Notes under the pieces: model-generated
Told to the model about the DNA's origin: nothing
Databases searched by the model: none
Seen by the model: the letters and a program-made list of their open reading frames with translations, nothing else
Source: Maricaulis salignorans
GTDB lineage: Bacteria; Pseudomonadota; Alphaproteobacteria; Caulobacterales; Maricaulaceae
Length of the DNA: 43,575 bases
Direction: 5' to 3'
NCBI RefSeq assembly: GCF_900103475.1
Contig: NZ_FNHG01000024.1
Span: 1 to 43,575, forward strand
Position numbers and translations under genes: made by a program
Part shown: positions 1 through 9,297 of the stretch, one piece after another
How the letters are laid out: every line of letters starts with the position of its first letter
How positions within the stretch are numbered: position 1 is the first letter of the stretch

Positions 1-329
1 CGGACAAAACGATTGCGCCCCAACTCCTCGGTGCCTTGCCGCCCGGATGTGTGATCGCCGACCGAGGTTATGACAGCATGGCGCTCGTGAATTTTGTCCG
101 GGACCGCGGCGGCGAGGCGCATATCCCCACCCAGAGCCGGGTTCGCATCCAGCGCAGCGTCCCTCCGAGCCTTTACCGTCAGCGCAATCTGGTCGAGCGC
201 TTCTTCTGCAAACTCAAACAGTTCCGCCGCATCGCCACACGCTTCGAAAAACACGCCGACAATTTCATGGCCGCCCTCGCGCTCGCCTCAGCCCGAATTT
301 GGATGCGCGCTATGGAGTCCACGCCCTAG
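1..329 (+). mobile_element. 3' end of an IS5-family insertion sequence, cut by the window edge
   Basis: Only the right-hand part of the element is present. It holds the C-terminal third of a DDE transposase. The left inverted repeat is outside the window, so the terminal repeats cannot be paired. The element appears to end at or next to the CTAG tetranucleotide at 326-329, which also contains the queG stop codon. CTAG-type targets are known for parts of the IS5 family, but the exact boundary here is inferred. Confidence 0.75.
3..329 (+). CDS. IS5-family DDE transposase, C-terminal fragment (5' end outside window)
   Basis: This encodes the C-terminal 108 residues of an IS5-family transposase, the enzyme that cuts and joins the ends of the insertion sequence. 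The frame is open from the window edge. Visible family signatures are the ADRGYDS segment with the second catalytic Asp, and NLVERFFCKLKQFRRIATR with the catalytic Glu. Together they give the typical DDE_Tnp_1 ending of IS427-group elements. The stop TAG (327-329) overlaps the queG stop (326-328, other strand) within one CTAG. Whether the full transposase is intact cannot be seen, because the N-terminal part with the first Asp lies outside the window. Confidence 0.85.
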   Translation, partial: DKTIAPQLLGALPPGCVIADRGYDSMALVNFVRDRGGEAHIPTQSRVRIQRSVPPSLYRQRNLVERFFCKLKQFRRIATRFEKHADNFMAALALASARIWMRAMESTP

Positions 330-1450
330 CCGGCCGCGTCCGCCGCCAGCACGCTGCGCCATTCGGAAAGTACACCGGCATCCGCCTCATCCCCCGAACC
401 GGCCATGGCGAGCGCATGCGCCTCTTGCGGTGCCAGTTGCGACAGGGCCCAGATGGCAGCGCCGCGCACCATGGCGTCTTCGTCCTGGACGTTGGCGCGC
501 ACAGCGGGCAGCAGGGTCAGATCCTGCGAATTGCCGATCGCGATCATCACATTGCGCACGAAGCGGCCCCGGCCGATCCGCTTTACCGGCGAAGCGGTGA
601 AGACCTGGCGGAAGCTCTCATCATCCAGCGCGGCGAGCTCGCTCAGCAGCGGCCCCTTGAGTTCCGGACGCGGATGGAAGGCCATCTCCGCCGTCACCGC
701 GGCGAACTTGTTCCACGGGCAAACGGCGAGACAATCATCGCAGCCATAGATCCGATTACCCATCGCGGCGCGAAACTCGAGCGGGATCGGGCCCTTATGT
801 TCGATCGTCAGATAGGAGATGCAGCGCCGCGCATCGAGTTTATAGGGGCCGGGGAAAGCCTTGGTCGGGCAGATATCGAGACAGGACGTGCATGAGCCGC
901 AATGATCGGTTTCCGGCGCATCGGGCTCCAGCTCGGCCGCCGTCAGCATGACGCCGAGAAACAGCCAGGAGCCGTGTTCCCGGCTGACCAGATTGGTGTG
1001 CTTGCCCTGCCAGCCCATACCGGACTTGGCCGCGAGCGGTTTCTCCATCAGCGGCGCGGTGTCGACGAAAACCTTCACCTCGGCACCGGTCTTGTCCACG
1101 AAGGCGCGGGCGAAATGCTTCAGCCGCTTCTTCATCAGGTCGTGATAATCGGTGTTTCTCGCATAGACCGAGATCACGCCCTCGGACTTGCGCTCCAGCG
1201 CCGCGAGCGGGTCGATATCAGGTCCGTAATTGAGCCCGACCACCACGGCCGATTTCGCGTCTGGCCACATCGCGGTCGGATGCTGGCGCCGCGCCAGCGT
1301 ATCCTCCATCCAGGCCATTGAGCCATGCTGCCCCTGCGCCACGAACTCCGCCAGCCGCTCGCCGGCGGTCCAGGCATCATCAGCCCGGCAGATGCGCGCT
1401 TCGGTGAAGCCCGAGGCGAGGGCGAGGGATTTGACGGTGTCGGCGTCCAT
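326..1450 (-). CDS. queG: Epoxyqueuosine reductase QueG
   Basis: This iron-sulfur, cobalamin-dependent enzyme does the last step of queuosine synthesis: it reduces epoxyqueuosine to queuosine in the wobble position of tRNAs with GUN anticodons. The 374-residue product carries the family core. VDTAPLMEK at 129-137 includes the conserved catalytic Asp. Two 4Fe-4S clusters are bound by Cys184/187/190/194 (CGSCTSCLDICP) and by Cys210 with Cys237/240/244 (CDDCLAVCPWN). A HEAT-like C-terminal region ends the protein. The ATG at 1450 is chosen because the reading upstream to 1564 is not family-like and runs into the preceding gene. It starts 11 bp after the FzlA-like gene, so the two are probably cotranscribed. 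Its stop lies in a CTAG shared with the end of the insertion sequence; the protein looks full length. Confidence 0.93.
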   Translation of the reverse strand: MDADTVKSLALASGFTEARICRADDAWTAGERLAEFVAQGQHGSMAWMEDTLARRQHPTAMWPDAKSAVVVGLNYGPDIDPLAALERKSEGVISVYARNTDYHDLMKKRLKHFARAFVDKTGAEVKVFVDTAPLMEKPLAAKSGMGWQGKHTNLVSREHGSWLFLGVMLTAAELEPDAPETDHCGSCTSCLDICPTKAFPGPYKLDARRCISYLTIEHKGPIPLEFRAAMGNRIYGCDDCLAVCPWNKFAAVTAEMAFHPRPELKGPLLSELAALDDESFRQVFTASPVKRIGRGRFVRNVMIAIGNSQDLTLLPAVRANVQDEDAMVRGAAIWALSQLAPQEAHALAMAGSGDEADAGVLSEWRSVLAADAAG

Positions 1451-1461
1451 GATTGGCTCGC

Positions 1462-2139
1462 TTAGAAATCCAGATCCGCATAATGCTCCGAAGGCTGGGT
1501 GCCGGGAAGCTTGTCGGTAAGCAGGCCGCGGAAGGCGGGGCGGCATTTGACGCGCAGATACCATTGCTTGACCGGCTCGAACTCGTCCCAGGGGACATCG
1601 CCGAGATAATCGACGCAGGACAGGTGCGCCGCCGCGGCGATATCAGCCAGCGTGTAGCGCGGGCCGGCGAGGCCATCGCGGCTCTCCAGCAGCCAGGCCA
1701 TGTGGTCGAGATGCCAGCGCAAATGCTCGCGGCCCTGGCGGATGGCGGCCGGGTCGGGCGAGCCGAGGCCCTGGACGCGTTTTTCCAGTTTTTCGTGCAG
1801 GAGATAGGCATTCACCTCGCCGTCGAACTTGCGGTCGAACCAGTCCATCAGGCGGCGCGCTTCGGCGCGGTCGGCTGGCCCGCCGGGCAGGAGGCAGGGG
1901 CTCGGCGAGGTCTCCTCGAGATATTCCAGGATCGCGCGGGTTTCGATGATGACGCGGCGGCCGCCGCCGGATTCGTCCACCAGGACAGGCGTGGTGCCGG
2001 CCGGGTTGAGCGATTGCAGATGGTCGGCATGCTCCCACGGCGTCTCGAGCTGAAGCTGGTGCTTCAGGGATTTCTCGTCGAGGGCCACACGGACCTGGCG
2101 CGAGAAGGGATCGAGGGGCCAGAAATGGAGAACGCGCAT
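1462..2139 (-). CDS. fzlA: GST-fold protein, probable FtsZ-binding division protein FzlA
   Basis: This is a 225-residue glutathione-S-transferase-fold protein, with an N-terminal thioredoxin-like domain (about 1-80, including NPAGTTPVLV and an ETRAILEYLEE helix) and an all-helical C-terminal domain. Generic GSTs share this fold. However, the pattern LDPFSRQVRVAL near the start, Trp35, and the acidic-aromatic C-terminus ending DLDF fit FzlA, a regulator of FtsZ filament curvature and constriction in Caulobacter. There, a Trp at a similar position and the extreme C-terminus are reported to matter for FtsZ binding. That match is from memory, not from an alignment. If correct, it acts at the division ring rather than in detoxification. 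It is followed 11 bp later by queG. The alternative is an ordinary GST. Confidence 0.75.
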   Translation of the reverse strand: MRVLHFWPLDPFSRQVRVALDEKSLKHQLQLETPWEHADHLQSLNPAGTTPVLVDESGGGRRVIIETRAILEYLEETSPSPCLLPGGPADRAEARRLMDWFDRKFDGEVNAYLLHEKLEKRVQGLGSPDPAAIRQGREHLRWHLDHMAWLLESRDGLAGPRYTLADIAAAAHLSCVDYLGDVPWDEFEPVKQWYLRVKCRPAFRGLLTDKLPGTQPSEHYADLDF

Positions 2140-2170
2140 GGCGTCAGGTTAATCCGGTTTCACTTAACGA

Positions 2171-3148
2171 CTAATGTTCATGATTGGGTGCAAGCCCGGC
2201 GCGGAAGAAAGCGGTGCCGTGCGGCTCGGCGGCTCCGTGCGGGTCGGCATGGATCATGATGTCAGCGGCCGGGTAGACCGCCATCAGGCGCCGCTCGCAC
2301 TCGACCTCGATTTCGTGCGCCTCGCGCAGGCTGAGATCGGCGGGCAGGCCGAGATGGAACTGGATGTGCACCAGGGGCCCCGAAGCCCGCGTGCGCAATT
2401 GATGCAGGTCGATAATGCGCGGATCCTCGCCGAGCGCGATCTGGCGGATGCGCTCACGCTCCTCATCGGGCAATTCGCGGTCCATCAACTGATCGAGCGC
2501 ACCCTTGGCGACGCCCCAGGCGGTGATGCCGAGCCAGAGGGCAACGCCGAGCGCCACAGCCGCGTCGAGCCAGAGCCAGCCGAGATAGACCGAGCCGGCA
2601 ATACCGGCCATGACGGCCAGATTGGCGCCGAGATCGGAATAGTAATGCGCCCGGTCGCCCTCGACCGCGATCGAGCCGGTCTGCTCCACCGCCCGCGTCT
2701 GGATGATGACCAGGCCGATGGTCAGAACGATCGACAGGACCATGACAGCCAGCGCCCAGCCACTGGCCTCGATCTGCACGGGCTCGAATACGTGTTGAAT
2801 GCCCTCGCGGAACAGCAACGCGGCCGAGGCCGCCACGAAAATTGCCTGCATCACGCCGGCAAAAGCCTCCGCCTTGCCGTGCCCGTAACGGTGTTCGGCA
2901 TCGGCTGGTTCGGCGGCATAGCGCACGGCGAACAGGACGGTCAGCGAGGCGGTCAGATCCAGCGCGCTATCGGCCAGTGAGGCGAGCAGGGCGACCGAGC
3001 CGGACAGATACCAGACCACTGCCTTGGTCACGACCAGCACCACGGCGACGGCCACGGAGGCCGAGGTCGCCAGACCGGTGACGCGGCGCGCCTCGGCTGG
3101 TGCCAGGCGGCCGGGACCGCCGGAATCGTGGGAAAGATCGTGGGGCAT
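2171..3148 (-). CDS. Cation diffusion facilitator (FieF/YiiP-like) metal efflux transporter
   Basis: This is a 325-residue inner-membrane transporter that exports divalent cations (Zn, Fe, Cd or similar) in exchange for protons. It has six predicted membrane helices between about 28 and 215, followed by a cytoplasmic dimerisation domain (about 220-310). The transport site can be read as Asp60 and Asp64 (DSALD) with His168 and Asp172 (HYYSD), the DDHD arrangement of FieF-type members rather than the HDHD of zinc-specific ones. The ATG at 3148 begins MPHDLSH; upstream codons do not look like protein. It follows the nucleoside hydrolase by 46 bp and precedes the FzlA-like gene by 31 bp, all on one strand. 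Metal specificity cannot be set from sequence. Confidence 0.88.
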   Translation of the reverse strand: MPHDLSHDSGGPGRLAPAEARRVTGLATSASVAVAVVLVVTKAVVWYLSGSVALLASLADSALDLTASLTVLFAVRYAAEPADAEHRYGHGKAEAFAGVMQAIFVAASAALLFREGIQHVFEPVQIEASGWALAVMVLSIVLTIGLVIIQTRAVEQTGSIAVEGDRAHYYSDLGANLAVMAGIAGSVYLGWLWLDAAVALGVALWLGITAWGVAKGALDQLMDRELPDEERERIRQIALGEDPRIIDLHQLRTRASGPLVHIQFHLGLPADLSLREAHEIEVECERRLMAVYPAADIMIHADPHGAAEPHGTAFFRAGLAPNHEH

Positions 3149-3194
3149 GATGTAAAACCTCTCAGCCAGCTTTATGGCGCACTGACAAGGCGCG

Positions 3195-4136
3195 TCAATG
3201 CGGCGCGGGCGCGCAAATACACGCCTCGATCCAGTCCAGCGCCGCGCGCTGATCGACCCTGGTCGCGATTTGTACGGACCGGCCCTGGCCGCTTTCGCGC
3301 AACAGGCCGGGAAAGCTGGCATCATCAGACAATTCCAGCGCCAGGGTCTGGAAGCGGAACATGCCGGGCGCGGCCACTGCCGCGATGGCGAGCGTATCAT
3401 GCGGGTAGCAGCCATCAATGCCGTCACTGGCGCGGTAGCGGTCCATATAATGGTTGTGCGCCCGTTGCAGGAAATGCGTCAGCGGTGACCCCGAACGCTC
3501 GGCTATCACGGCCAGACGCGCCCGGCGCAATACGACCTGGCGGCAAGTGTCGAGGGGAATCACGGTCAGGCGCGGCGCGGCCGCCAGCACACCACGCACC
3601 GCTTCCAGGTCTGAGCCAAAATTGAACTCCACCGTGCCGCGCCGCGAGCGCGGAATGCTCAAGGCGCCGCCCATACAGACGATCTGGCCGAGCCCGGCAA
3701 AGGCGTCGGGCTCCCGGCGCAGCGCGATAGCGAGATTGGTCAGCGGACCGAGGCAGACCAGCGCGCCGTCCGCACCGGTCCTGCGGGCAAAGCCGGCGAT
3801 ATGCCGGGCGCAGATCTCCGGCCCGTCCTCATGCACATGGCCGATTTCATAGCCCAGTACATGGCCGGAACTGGCACCGCCCAGCCCGTCCTCGCCATGG
3901 ATGATGCGGGCATCGCGCCAGTGTCCGGTCAGGGGAGCAGTCGCCCCGACGCTGATGCCGACATGTGGCGGCTCGAAGAAGGATTGCACCAGCGCCGCAT
4001 TGCGGGCCGCCTTGCGCGGCGCAACATTGCCGAACACGGTCGAGATCCCGGCCAGTTCAAGGCGCGGCGCGGCGAACGCACAGGCCAGCGCCAGCGCATC
4101 ATCGATGCCGCCATCCGTGTCGATCCAGACCTTCAT
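3195..4136 (-). CDS. Inosine-uridine-type nucleoside hydrolase
   Basis: This enzyme hydrolyses the N-glycosidic bond of ribonucleosides to a base and ribose, as a salvage step. The 313-residue product begins with the calcium-binding family motif DTDGGIDDALAL at residues 6-17. It continues with the typical GNVAPRKAARNA and VCLGPLTNLA segments (family DTDxGxDDA, IunH/RihA). A C-terminal HDTLAIAAV motif contains the conserved His-Asp pair. Length and start fit the family. It is divergent from uppP and the likely first gene of a run that continues into the cation transporter, the FzlA-like gene and queG. Base preference (purine or pyrimidine) cannot be decided. Confidence 0.88.
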   Translation of the reverse strand: MKVWIDTDGGIDDALALACAFAAPRLELAGISTVFGNVAPRKAARNAALVQSFFEPPHVGISVGATAPLTGHWRDARIIHGEDGLGGASSGHVLGYEIGHVHEDGPEICARHIAGFARRTGADGALVCLGPLTNLAIALRREPDAFAGLGQIVCMGGALSIPRSRRGTVEFNFGSDLEAVRGVLAAAPRLTVIPLDTCRQVVLRRARLAVIAERSGSPLTHFLQRAHNHYMDRYRASDGIDGCYPHDTLAIAAVAAPGMFRFQTLALELSDDASFPGLLRESGQGRSVQIATRVDQRAALDWIEACICAPAPH

Positions 4137-4235
4137 GCTGCCACCCCCACCCGCGCCGGACGGACGCGTGACAATCCACTGGCCAAGTTACCGCAAGTGA
4201 TCGAATATGCCGCCCAATCCAGCAAAACGGCCCTC

Positions 4236-5039
4236 ATGACCCTGATCCACCTCGTCGTCCTCGCCCTGATTCAGGGTATCACCGAATTCCTGCCGATCAG
4301 CTCCTCGGCGCACCTGATCCTGACGCCCACCTTGCTGGGCGAAGCCGATCAGGGGCCGCTGATCGATGTCATGGCGCATGCCGGCACCTTGTTGGCCGTG
4401 CTGGTCTATTTCTGGCGCGACATCCGCGATGTCGCGATCGGCAAATTTGCCCTGCTCACCGGCCGGGTCACGCCGGGAGGGCGTCTGGCTCTGCTGGTCG
4501 CGGCCTCGCTGCCGCCGGTGCTGATTTTCGGCGGCGCGCTGTTCGCCTTCGATCTGATCGACGCGCTGCGCTCGCCAATGGTGATCGCGATCTCGACCCT
4601 GGTCTTTGCCCTGCCGCTCTGGCTGGCTGACCGCTATGGCCGCAGCGTCAAATCGATCGAGACCATGAGTTTCAGGGATGCCGCCCTGATCGGTCTGGCC
4701 CAAGCGATCGCCCTGATCCCCGGCGCCTCGCGCTCCGGCGTCACAATGACTGCCGGCCGCGCCCTCGGCCTTGGCCGCAGCGAGAGCGCCCGCTTCTCCA
4801 TGCTGATGTCAATCCCGGTCATCGTCGCCTTTGCTATCGTCTCCGTCATCCGCCTGATGGCCGAAACTGAAGCCACCACACAGCTCAATGACGGCCTCAT
4901 CGTCGCCGCCCTGTCCTTCATCTCGGCGCTGGGCGCGATCGCTGTCCTGATGCGCCTCGTCGACCGTATCGGCTTCCTGCCCTTCGTGCTCTATCGCGTC
5001 GCGCTGGGGGTTGGCTTGCTGGTCTGGCTGGCGATGTAG
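4236..5039 (+). CDS. uppP: Undecaprenyl-diphosphatase UppP (BacA)
   Basis: This is an integral membrane phosphatase that converts undecaprenyl diphosphate to the monophosphate, recycling the lipid carrier for peptidoglycan and other envelope polymers. It confers bacitracin tolerance. The 267-residue product has the two BacA signatures: the N-terminal ALIQGITEFLPISSSAH region (residues 10-26, with the QxxxE motif and His26) and PGASRSGVTM in the middle. Hydrophobic helices cover nearly the whole length. The ATG at 4236 gives the usual family length; the open frame continues far upstream only because it runs antisense to the nucleoside hydrolase. It stands alone, divergent from the hydrolase and convergent with leuB. 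Confidence 0.93.
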   Translation: MTLIHLVVLALIQGITEFLPISSSAHLILTPTLLGEADQGPLIDVMAHAGTLLAVLVYFWRDIRDVAIGKFALLTGRVTPGGRLALLVAASLPPVLIFGGALFAFDLIDALRSPMVIAISTLVFALPLWLADRYGRSVKSIETMSFRDAALIGLAQAIALIPGASRSGVTMTAGRALGLGRSESARFSMLMSIPVIVAFAIVSVIRLMAETEATTQLNDGLIVAALSFISALGAIAVLMRLVDRIGFLPFVLYRVALGVGLLVWLAM

Positions 5040-5221
5040 CGGCAAAGATGGCGCGGATGACGGGGGGCACGCCCCTTTATCCCCGACCCGCCGGACCCAT
5101 GCGACAATCCCCAGGCTCTTTGAACCCGTGAACCCCCCACCCCGCCTCCGGCCACGCGCCGGCCCAGACATTTGCCCGCCACTGTGAGCCGGTCATAATA
5201 GTCGTCGTAGTAGCAGTCGAA

Positions 5222-5248
5222 TTTCCCGATTTCCGGGAAAAGTCCCGG
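5222..5248. terminator. Hairpin cluster between convergent uppP and leuB, possible weak terminator
   Basis: The 223 bp between uppP and leuB hold two mutually exclusive perfect hairpins. One is TTTCCCG (5222-5228) with CGGGAAA (5234-5240) around a 5-nt loop. The other is CCGGGA (5233-5238) with TCCCGG (5243-5248) around a 4-nt loop. Neither is followed by a clear T-run on either strand, so use as a terminator for the leu end of the operon is tentative. Nothing else is recognised in the gap. Confidence 0.35.
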
Positions 5249-5262
5249 ATGTCCCGCCGCCG

Positions 5263-6333
5263 CTAACCCGCCGCCATCGCCGGTTGGCGCTCGAGATGCT
5301 GGATCAGGCGGATGCCGGCCTCCGAACAGGTCAGCGTGCCGCCGAGATCGCCGGTCCAGTCGCCGGCTTCGTGCATCGCGCCGACGGCCGCTCGCAGGCG
5401 GGCTGCGGCTTCGGTTTCGCCCAGTCCGGCCTCGAATAATTGCGCCACGCTCTCAATCGCGCCAAACGGGTTGGCCTCGTCCTGGCCGGCGATATCGGGC
5501 GCCGAGCCATGGATCGGCTCGAACACACCGGGGCGCGTGTCACCGAGCGAGGCCGAGCCGAGCAGGCCGATCGAGCCGGGCAGCATGGAGGCCTCGTCGG
5601 ACAGGATATCGCCGAACATATTCTCCGTCAGCACGACATCGAATGAGGCCGGGTCGCGCAGCAAATGCATCGCCGCGGCGTCGACATACATGTGGCCGAG
5701 CTCGATATCGGGATAGGTTCTGGCGCCCATCTCGGAGACGACGCGCCGCCACAGACGGCTGGTTTCCAGCACATTGGCCTTGTCGACCGACATCAGCTTG
5801 CCTCGTCGCAAACGCGCCTGCTGAAAGGCGATATGCGCGACGCGTTCAATCTCGGCGCGGCTGTATGCGCACTCATCGCTGGCATAATCCTCGCGCTTCT
5901 GCCGGGCGCCGAAATAAATCCCGCCCGTCAGCTCGCGCACGATCAGCATGTCGACACCGGCGACCAGTTCGGCCCGCAAAGGGGACTTGCCGGCCAGCGC
6001 CGGATGCACGCTGACAGGGCGAAGATTGGAATAGACCTGCAAGGCCTTGCGCAAGCCCAGGAGGCCGGCTTCGGGGCGTGAGGCGGCCTTGTCCCATTTC
6101 GGCCCGCCCACGGCGCCGAGGAAGATGGCATCGCTGGCCTGGCAGGCTCTCAGCGTTTCAGCGGTCAGCGGCTCGCCAAACCGGTCGATCGAGGCACCGC
6201 CAAAAGCGTGCTCGGAGAATTTGAGGGCAAAGCCGGACAGGGCCGCCACGCTTTCCATTGCCGCACGGGCAACGGCGGTGACTTCCGGTCCGATCCCGTC
6301 GCCGGGCAGGAGGACGATTGAATAGGTTCTCAT
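5263..6333 (-). CDS. leuB: 3-isopropylmalate dehydrogenase
   Basis: This enzyme oxidises and decarboxylates 3-isopropylmalate to 2-oxoisocaproate with NAD+, the third leucine-specific step. It is cytosolic and normally a dimer. The 356-residue product starts with LLPGDGIGPEV and has ELTGGIYFG, the metal- and substrate-binding segment around LTENMFGDILSDEASML, and the cofactor segment EPIHGSAPDIAGQ. The ATG at 6333 overlaps the leuD stop as ATGA. Translation of the two is therefore probably coupled. The longer open frame upstream is only read-through of leuD DNA. It is the last gene of the branched-chain operon; a weak hairpin lies beyond its stop. Confidence 0.96.
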   Translation of the reverse strand: MRTYSIVLLPGDGIGPEVTAVARAAMESVAALSGFALKFSEHAFGGASIDRFGEPLTAETLRACQASDAIFLGAVGGPKWDKAASRPEAGLLGLRKALQVYSNLRPVSVHPALAGKSPLRAELVAGVDMLIVRELTGGIYFGARQKREDYASDECAYSRAEIERVAHIAFQQARLRRGKLMSVDKANVLETSRLWRRVVSEMGARTYPDIELGHMYVDAAAMHLLRDPASFDVVLTENMFGDILSDEASMLPGSIGLLGSASLGDTRPGVFEPIHGSAPDIAGQDEANPFGAIESVAQLFEAGLGETEAAARLRAAVGAMHEAGDWTGDLGGTLTCSEAGIRLIQHLERQPAMAAG

Positions 6334-6917
6334 GCGCTGCAGGCCTCGTAAGCTGTGATGTCGTCGCTGTGCGAGAGCAGGAATCCGAGCGGATCCGTGC
6401 CCTCGATCAGGCAATGCTTGGCGAAGGGTTCGATCTCGAAATGAAAGCCGGGGCCATTGCCCAGATCGACATATTGCCGTTCCAGATCGATCTTCACTTC
6501 CACCCCCTCATGCTCGAGCAGCCAGGCATGGGAATGAGGCGGGGCGAGGATGGGGACGATATTATTCTTCGCCGCATTGGAGCGGAAGATATCGGCAATT
6601 TCGCTGGAGATGACGGCGCGAACGCCGAAATCATGCAGTGCCCAGGGCGCATGTTCACGCGAGGAGCCGCACCCGAAATTGCGCCCGGCCACGAGGATGG
6701 CGAATTCGCCGGTATCGAGCGTATTGAGGGCGCAATCATCGCGCGCCTTGCCGTCCTCGTCATAGCGCCAGTCATGGAAGGCCAGCTTGCCGAGGCCATC
6801 CTGTGTCGTGGTCGTCAGGAAACGCGCCGGGATGATCTGGTCGGTATCGATATCCTCCTGCGGCAACAGGAAGGTGCGGCTGTGCAGATGGGCCAGGCTG
6901 GCCGGATTGTCAGACAT
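6330..6917 (-). CDS. leuD: 3-isopropylmalate dehydratase small subunit
   Basis: This is the swivelling-domain subunit of isopropylmalate isomerase. With LeuC it interconverts 2- and 3-isopropylmalate. At 195 residues it has the normal length of the family. Signatures are [18 protein letters not shown] near the N-terminus and [13 protein letters not shown] in the middle. The start overlaps the end of leuC by 8 bp and the stop overlaps the leuB start as ATGA, so this three-gene end of the operon is tightly packed. Confidence 0.96.
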   Translation of the reverse strand: MSDNPASLAHLHSRTFLLPQEDIDTDQIIPARFLTTTTQDGLGKLAFHDWRYDEDGKARDDCALNTLDTGEFAILVAGRNFGCGSSREHAPWALHDFGVRAVISSEIADIFRSNAAKNNIVPILAPPHSHAWLLEHEGVEVKIDLERQYVDLGNGPGFHFEIEPFAKHCLIEGTDPLGFLLSHSDDITAYEACSA

Positions 6918-8337
6918 GGGCGGGCTCCATCAGGCTGCGTGGATCGGTGATGAGACCGGTCACCGCTGCCGCCGCGGCGGTCGCCGGGCTGGCCAGCACG
7001 GTGCGTGCGCCGGGACCCTGGCGGCCTTCGAAATTGCGGTTGGAAGTCGAGACCACCAGCTCGCCGGCCTCGCCACGATCGCCATTCATGGCGATACACA
7101 TGGAGCAGCCCGGCTGACGCCATTGCGCGCCGGCGGCGACGAAAATCTGGTCGAGCCCTTCGGCCTCCGCTTGCTGGCGCACCTGGACCGAACCGGGAAC
7201 AACAAGCGCCCTGACACCGGGAGCGACCTGGCGTCCACGCATGATTTCGGCCGCCTGGCGCAGATCGGTGATGCGCGAATTGGTGCACGAGCCGATGAAG
7301 ACCTGATTGACCTTGGTGCCGGCAATCGGCTGTCCGGCCTCGAACTGCATATAGTCGAGCGCTTTCTGGTGCGAGGCCGAGCGGGCATCGGGCACGTGGC
7401 CGCCAATCGAAATCCCGGTATCGGGCGCCGTGCCCCAGGTGACCATCGGGGCGATCTCGCTGGCATCCATCTCGATCTCGCGATCAAAACGGGCACCGGG
7501 ATCGCTGGCGAGCTGTGACCAGCGTGTCACCGCCTCGTCCCAGGCGGCGCCCTTGGGGGCGAGCTTGCGGCCTTTCAGCCAGGCAAAGGTTGTTTCGTCC
7601 GGCGCGATCATGCCGGCGCGGGCACCGGCCTCGATCGACATGTTGCAGACCGTCATCCGGCCTTCCATGTCGAGCGCCTCGATCGCCTCGCCGGCATATT
7701 CGATCACGCTCCCCGTGCCGCCATCAATGCCGAGGCGGGCAATGATCGCCAGCACGATATCCTTGGCCGATACGCCGCGGCCGGGGCGGCCATTGACGGT
7801 GACGCGCAGGGATTTCGGCTTGCGCTGCAACAGGCACTGGCTGGCCAGAACATGGCCGACCTCGGTCGTACCAATGCCGAAAGCGAGCGCTCCGAAGGCG
7901 CCATGAGTGGCGGTATGGCTGTCGCCGCACACCACGGTCATGCCCGGCTGGGTCGCGCCGAGCTCCGGGCCCATTACATGGACAACACCGCGATATTCGC
8001 TGCCCCAGCCATGCAGCGGGATGGAATTGGAGGCCGCATTGACTTCGAGCCTCTCGACCTGCAGCTGCGCCGCCCTGGTGGCATAGGGCGGCGCCTCGCC
8101 GGCCTTGAAGTCCAGCGTTGGCGTCGAGTGATCGATCGTCGCCAGGGTGCGGTCCGGACGGCGCACCTTGAGGCCCCGCGCCGCCAGCGCCGAGAAGGCC
8201 TGGGGCGAGGTGACCTCGTGGATCAGGTGCAGGTCGATATAAAGCACGCCGGGAGTTTCGGCGGTTTCCGCCTTGACCTGGTGGGCATCCCAGACCTTGT
8301 CGAACAGGGAACGCGGCGTGCTGTCGTCAGGCGACAT
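6910..8337 (-). CDS. leuC: 3-isopropylmalate dehydratase large subunit
   Basis: This aconitase-family subunit carries the 4Fe-4S cluster of isopropylmalate isomerase. In the 475-residue product the cluster ligands can be read as the Cys of [14 protein letters not shown] and the two Cys of PGCSMC. The substrate-side motif [14 protein letters not shown] and the N-terminal LFDKVWDAH are typical. The ATG at 8337 (MSPDDST) is chosen because it places LFDKVWDAH at the usual distance from the N-terminus. It overlaps the end of ilvE by 11 bp and leuD by 8 bp. Confidence 0.96.
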   Translation of the reverse strand: MSPDDSTPRSLFDKVWDAHQVKAETAETPGVLYIDLHLIHEVTSPQAFSALAARGLKVRRPDRTLATIDHSTPTLDFKAGEAPPYATRAAQLQVERLEVNAASNSIPLHGWGSEYRGVVHVMGPELGATQPGMTVVCGDSHTATHGAFGALAFGIGTTEVGHVLASQCLLQRKPKSLRVTVNGRPGRGVSAKDIVLAIIARLGIDGGTGSVIEYAGEAIEALDMEGRMTVCNMSIEAGARAGMIAPDETTFAWLKGRKLAPKGAAWDEAVTRWSQLASDPGARFDREIEMDASEIAPMVTWGTAPDTGISIGGHVPDARSASHQKALDYMQFEAGQPIAGTKVNQVFIGSCTNSRITDLRQAAEIMRGRQVAPGVRALVVPGSVQVRQQAEAEGLDQIFVAAGAQWRQPGCSMCIAMNGDRGEAGELVVSTSNRNFEGRQGPGARTVLASPATAAAAAVTGLITDPRSLMEPAHV

Positions 8338-9283
8338 GCTGGACCTCCATGCCATTGCCATGGGCCGGGTGCAGCCAGCCATGACGATCCGGGGTTTCGC
8401 CCGAGAACAGGCCGAAGAAGCGTTTCTGCATCAGCTCGGCAATCGGGCCGCGGCCCTCGCAGCGCACGATATGACCATCGACCGAGCGCACCGGCGTGAT
8501 TTCCGCAGCCGTGCCGGTGAAGAAGATCTCGTCGGCGACATAGAGGCTTTCGCGCGACAGGGTCTGTTCTCGCACATCATAGCCTTCCGCCTCGGCCAGC
8601 TTGATCACCGCATCGCGCGTCAGGCCCGACAGGATGGAGGCCGAGGTCGGCGGCGTGCGGATGATACCATCGGAGACGACGAAGATATTCTCGCCGGCGC
8701 CTTCGGAGACCAGGCCATTGACGTCCAGCCCAATGCCTTCATCAAAGCCGCGCGAATGCGCTTCATGGCTGATCAACACCGAAGACAGGTAATTGCCGCC
8801 AGCCTTGGCGCCGGTCGGGATGGTGTTCGGCGCCGGGCGGTTCCAGCTGGAAATGCAGCAATTGACGCCCTGGGTCAGGGCCTCCTCGCCGAGATAGGCA
8901 CCCCAGGGGAAGGCCGCGATGCAGACTTCGATTTTGGTGTCCTTGCCCGGCAGAACGCCGATCCCGCCATATCCGAAGAAGGCCACGGGGCGGATATAGG
9001 CGTCCTTCAGCCGGTTGCATCGGATGACCTGCTTGCAGGCTTCCTCCAGCTCGGCCTCGGTATAGGGCAGCGGCATGTGATAGACGCGCGCGGAATCAAA
9101 CAGCCGCCGCACATGTTCCTTCAGCCGGAAGATCTGTGGTCCGTTCGGCGTGTCGTAACAGCGAATGCCCTCGAAAACGGAGGTGCCGTAATGCAGGGCA
9201 TGGCTGAGCACATGCGTCTGGGCATCGTGCCAGTCGACCAGCTCGCCATTGCGCCAGATGAAATCGGTTTCCTGAATTGCCAT
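8327..9283 (-). CDS. ilvE: Branched-chain amino acid aminotransferase
   Basis: This pyridoxal-phosphate class IV aminotransferase makes the final transfer of amino nitrogen from glutamate to the 2-oxo acids of valine, leucine and isoleucine. The 318-residue protein has the PLP lysine at Lys160 in [11 protein letters not shown] and the class IV signature around [12 protein letters not shown]. Its start has a clear AGGAG ribosome site (9291-9295 region on the minus strand) 14 bp after the leuA stop. Its placement between leuA and leuC, inside a leucine gene run, supplies the common last step for all three amino acids. Confidence 0.95.
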   Translation of the reverse strand: MAIQETDFIWRNGELVDWHDAQTHVLSHALHYGTSVFEGIRCYDTPNGPQIFRLKEHVRRLFDSARVYHMPLPYTEAELEEACKQVIRCNRLKDAYIRPVAFFGYGGIGVLPGKDTKIEVCIAAFPWGAYLGEEALTQGVNCCISSWNRPAPNTIPTGAKAGGNYLSSVLISHEAHSRGFDEGIGLDVNGLVSEGAGENIFVVSDGIIRTPPTSASILSGLTRDAVIKLAEAEGYDVREQTLSRESLYVADEIFFTGTAAEITPVRSVDGHIVRCEGRGPIAELMQKRFFGLFSGETPDRHGWLHPAHGNGMEVQHVA

Positions 9284-9297
9284 GATATTTCTCCTGG

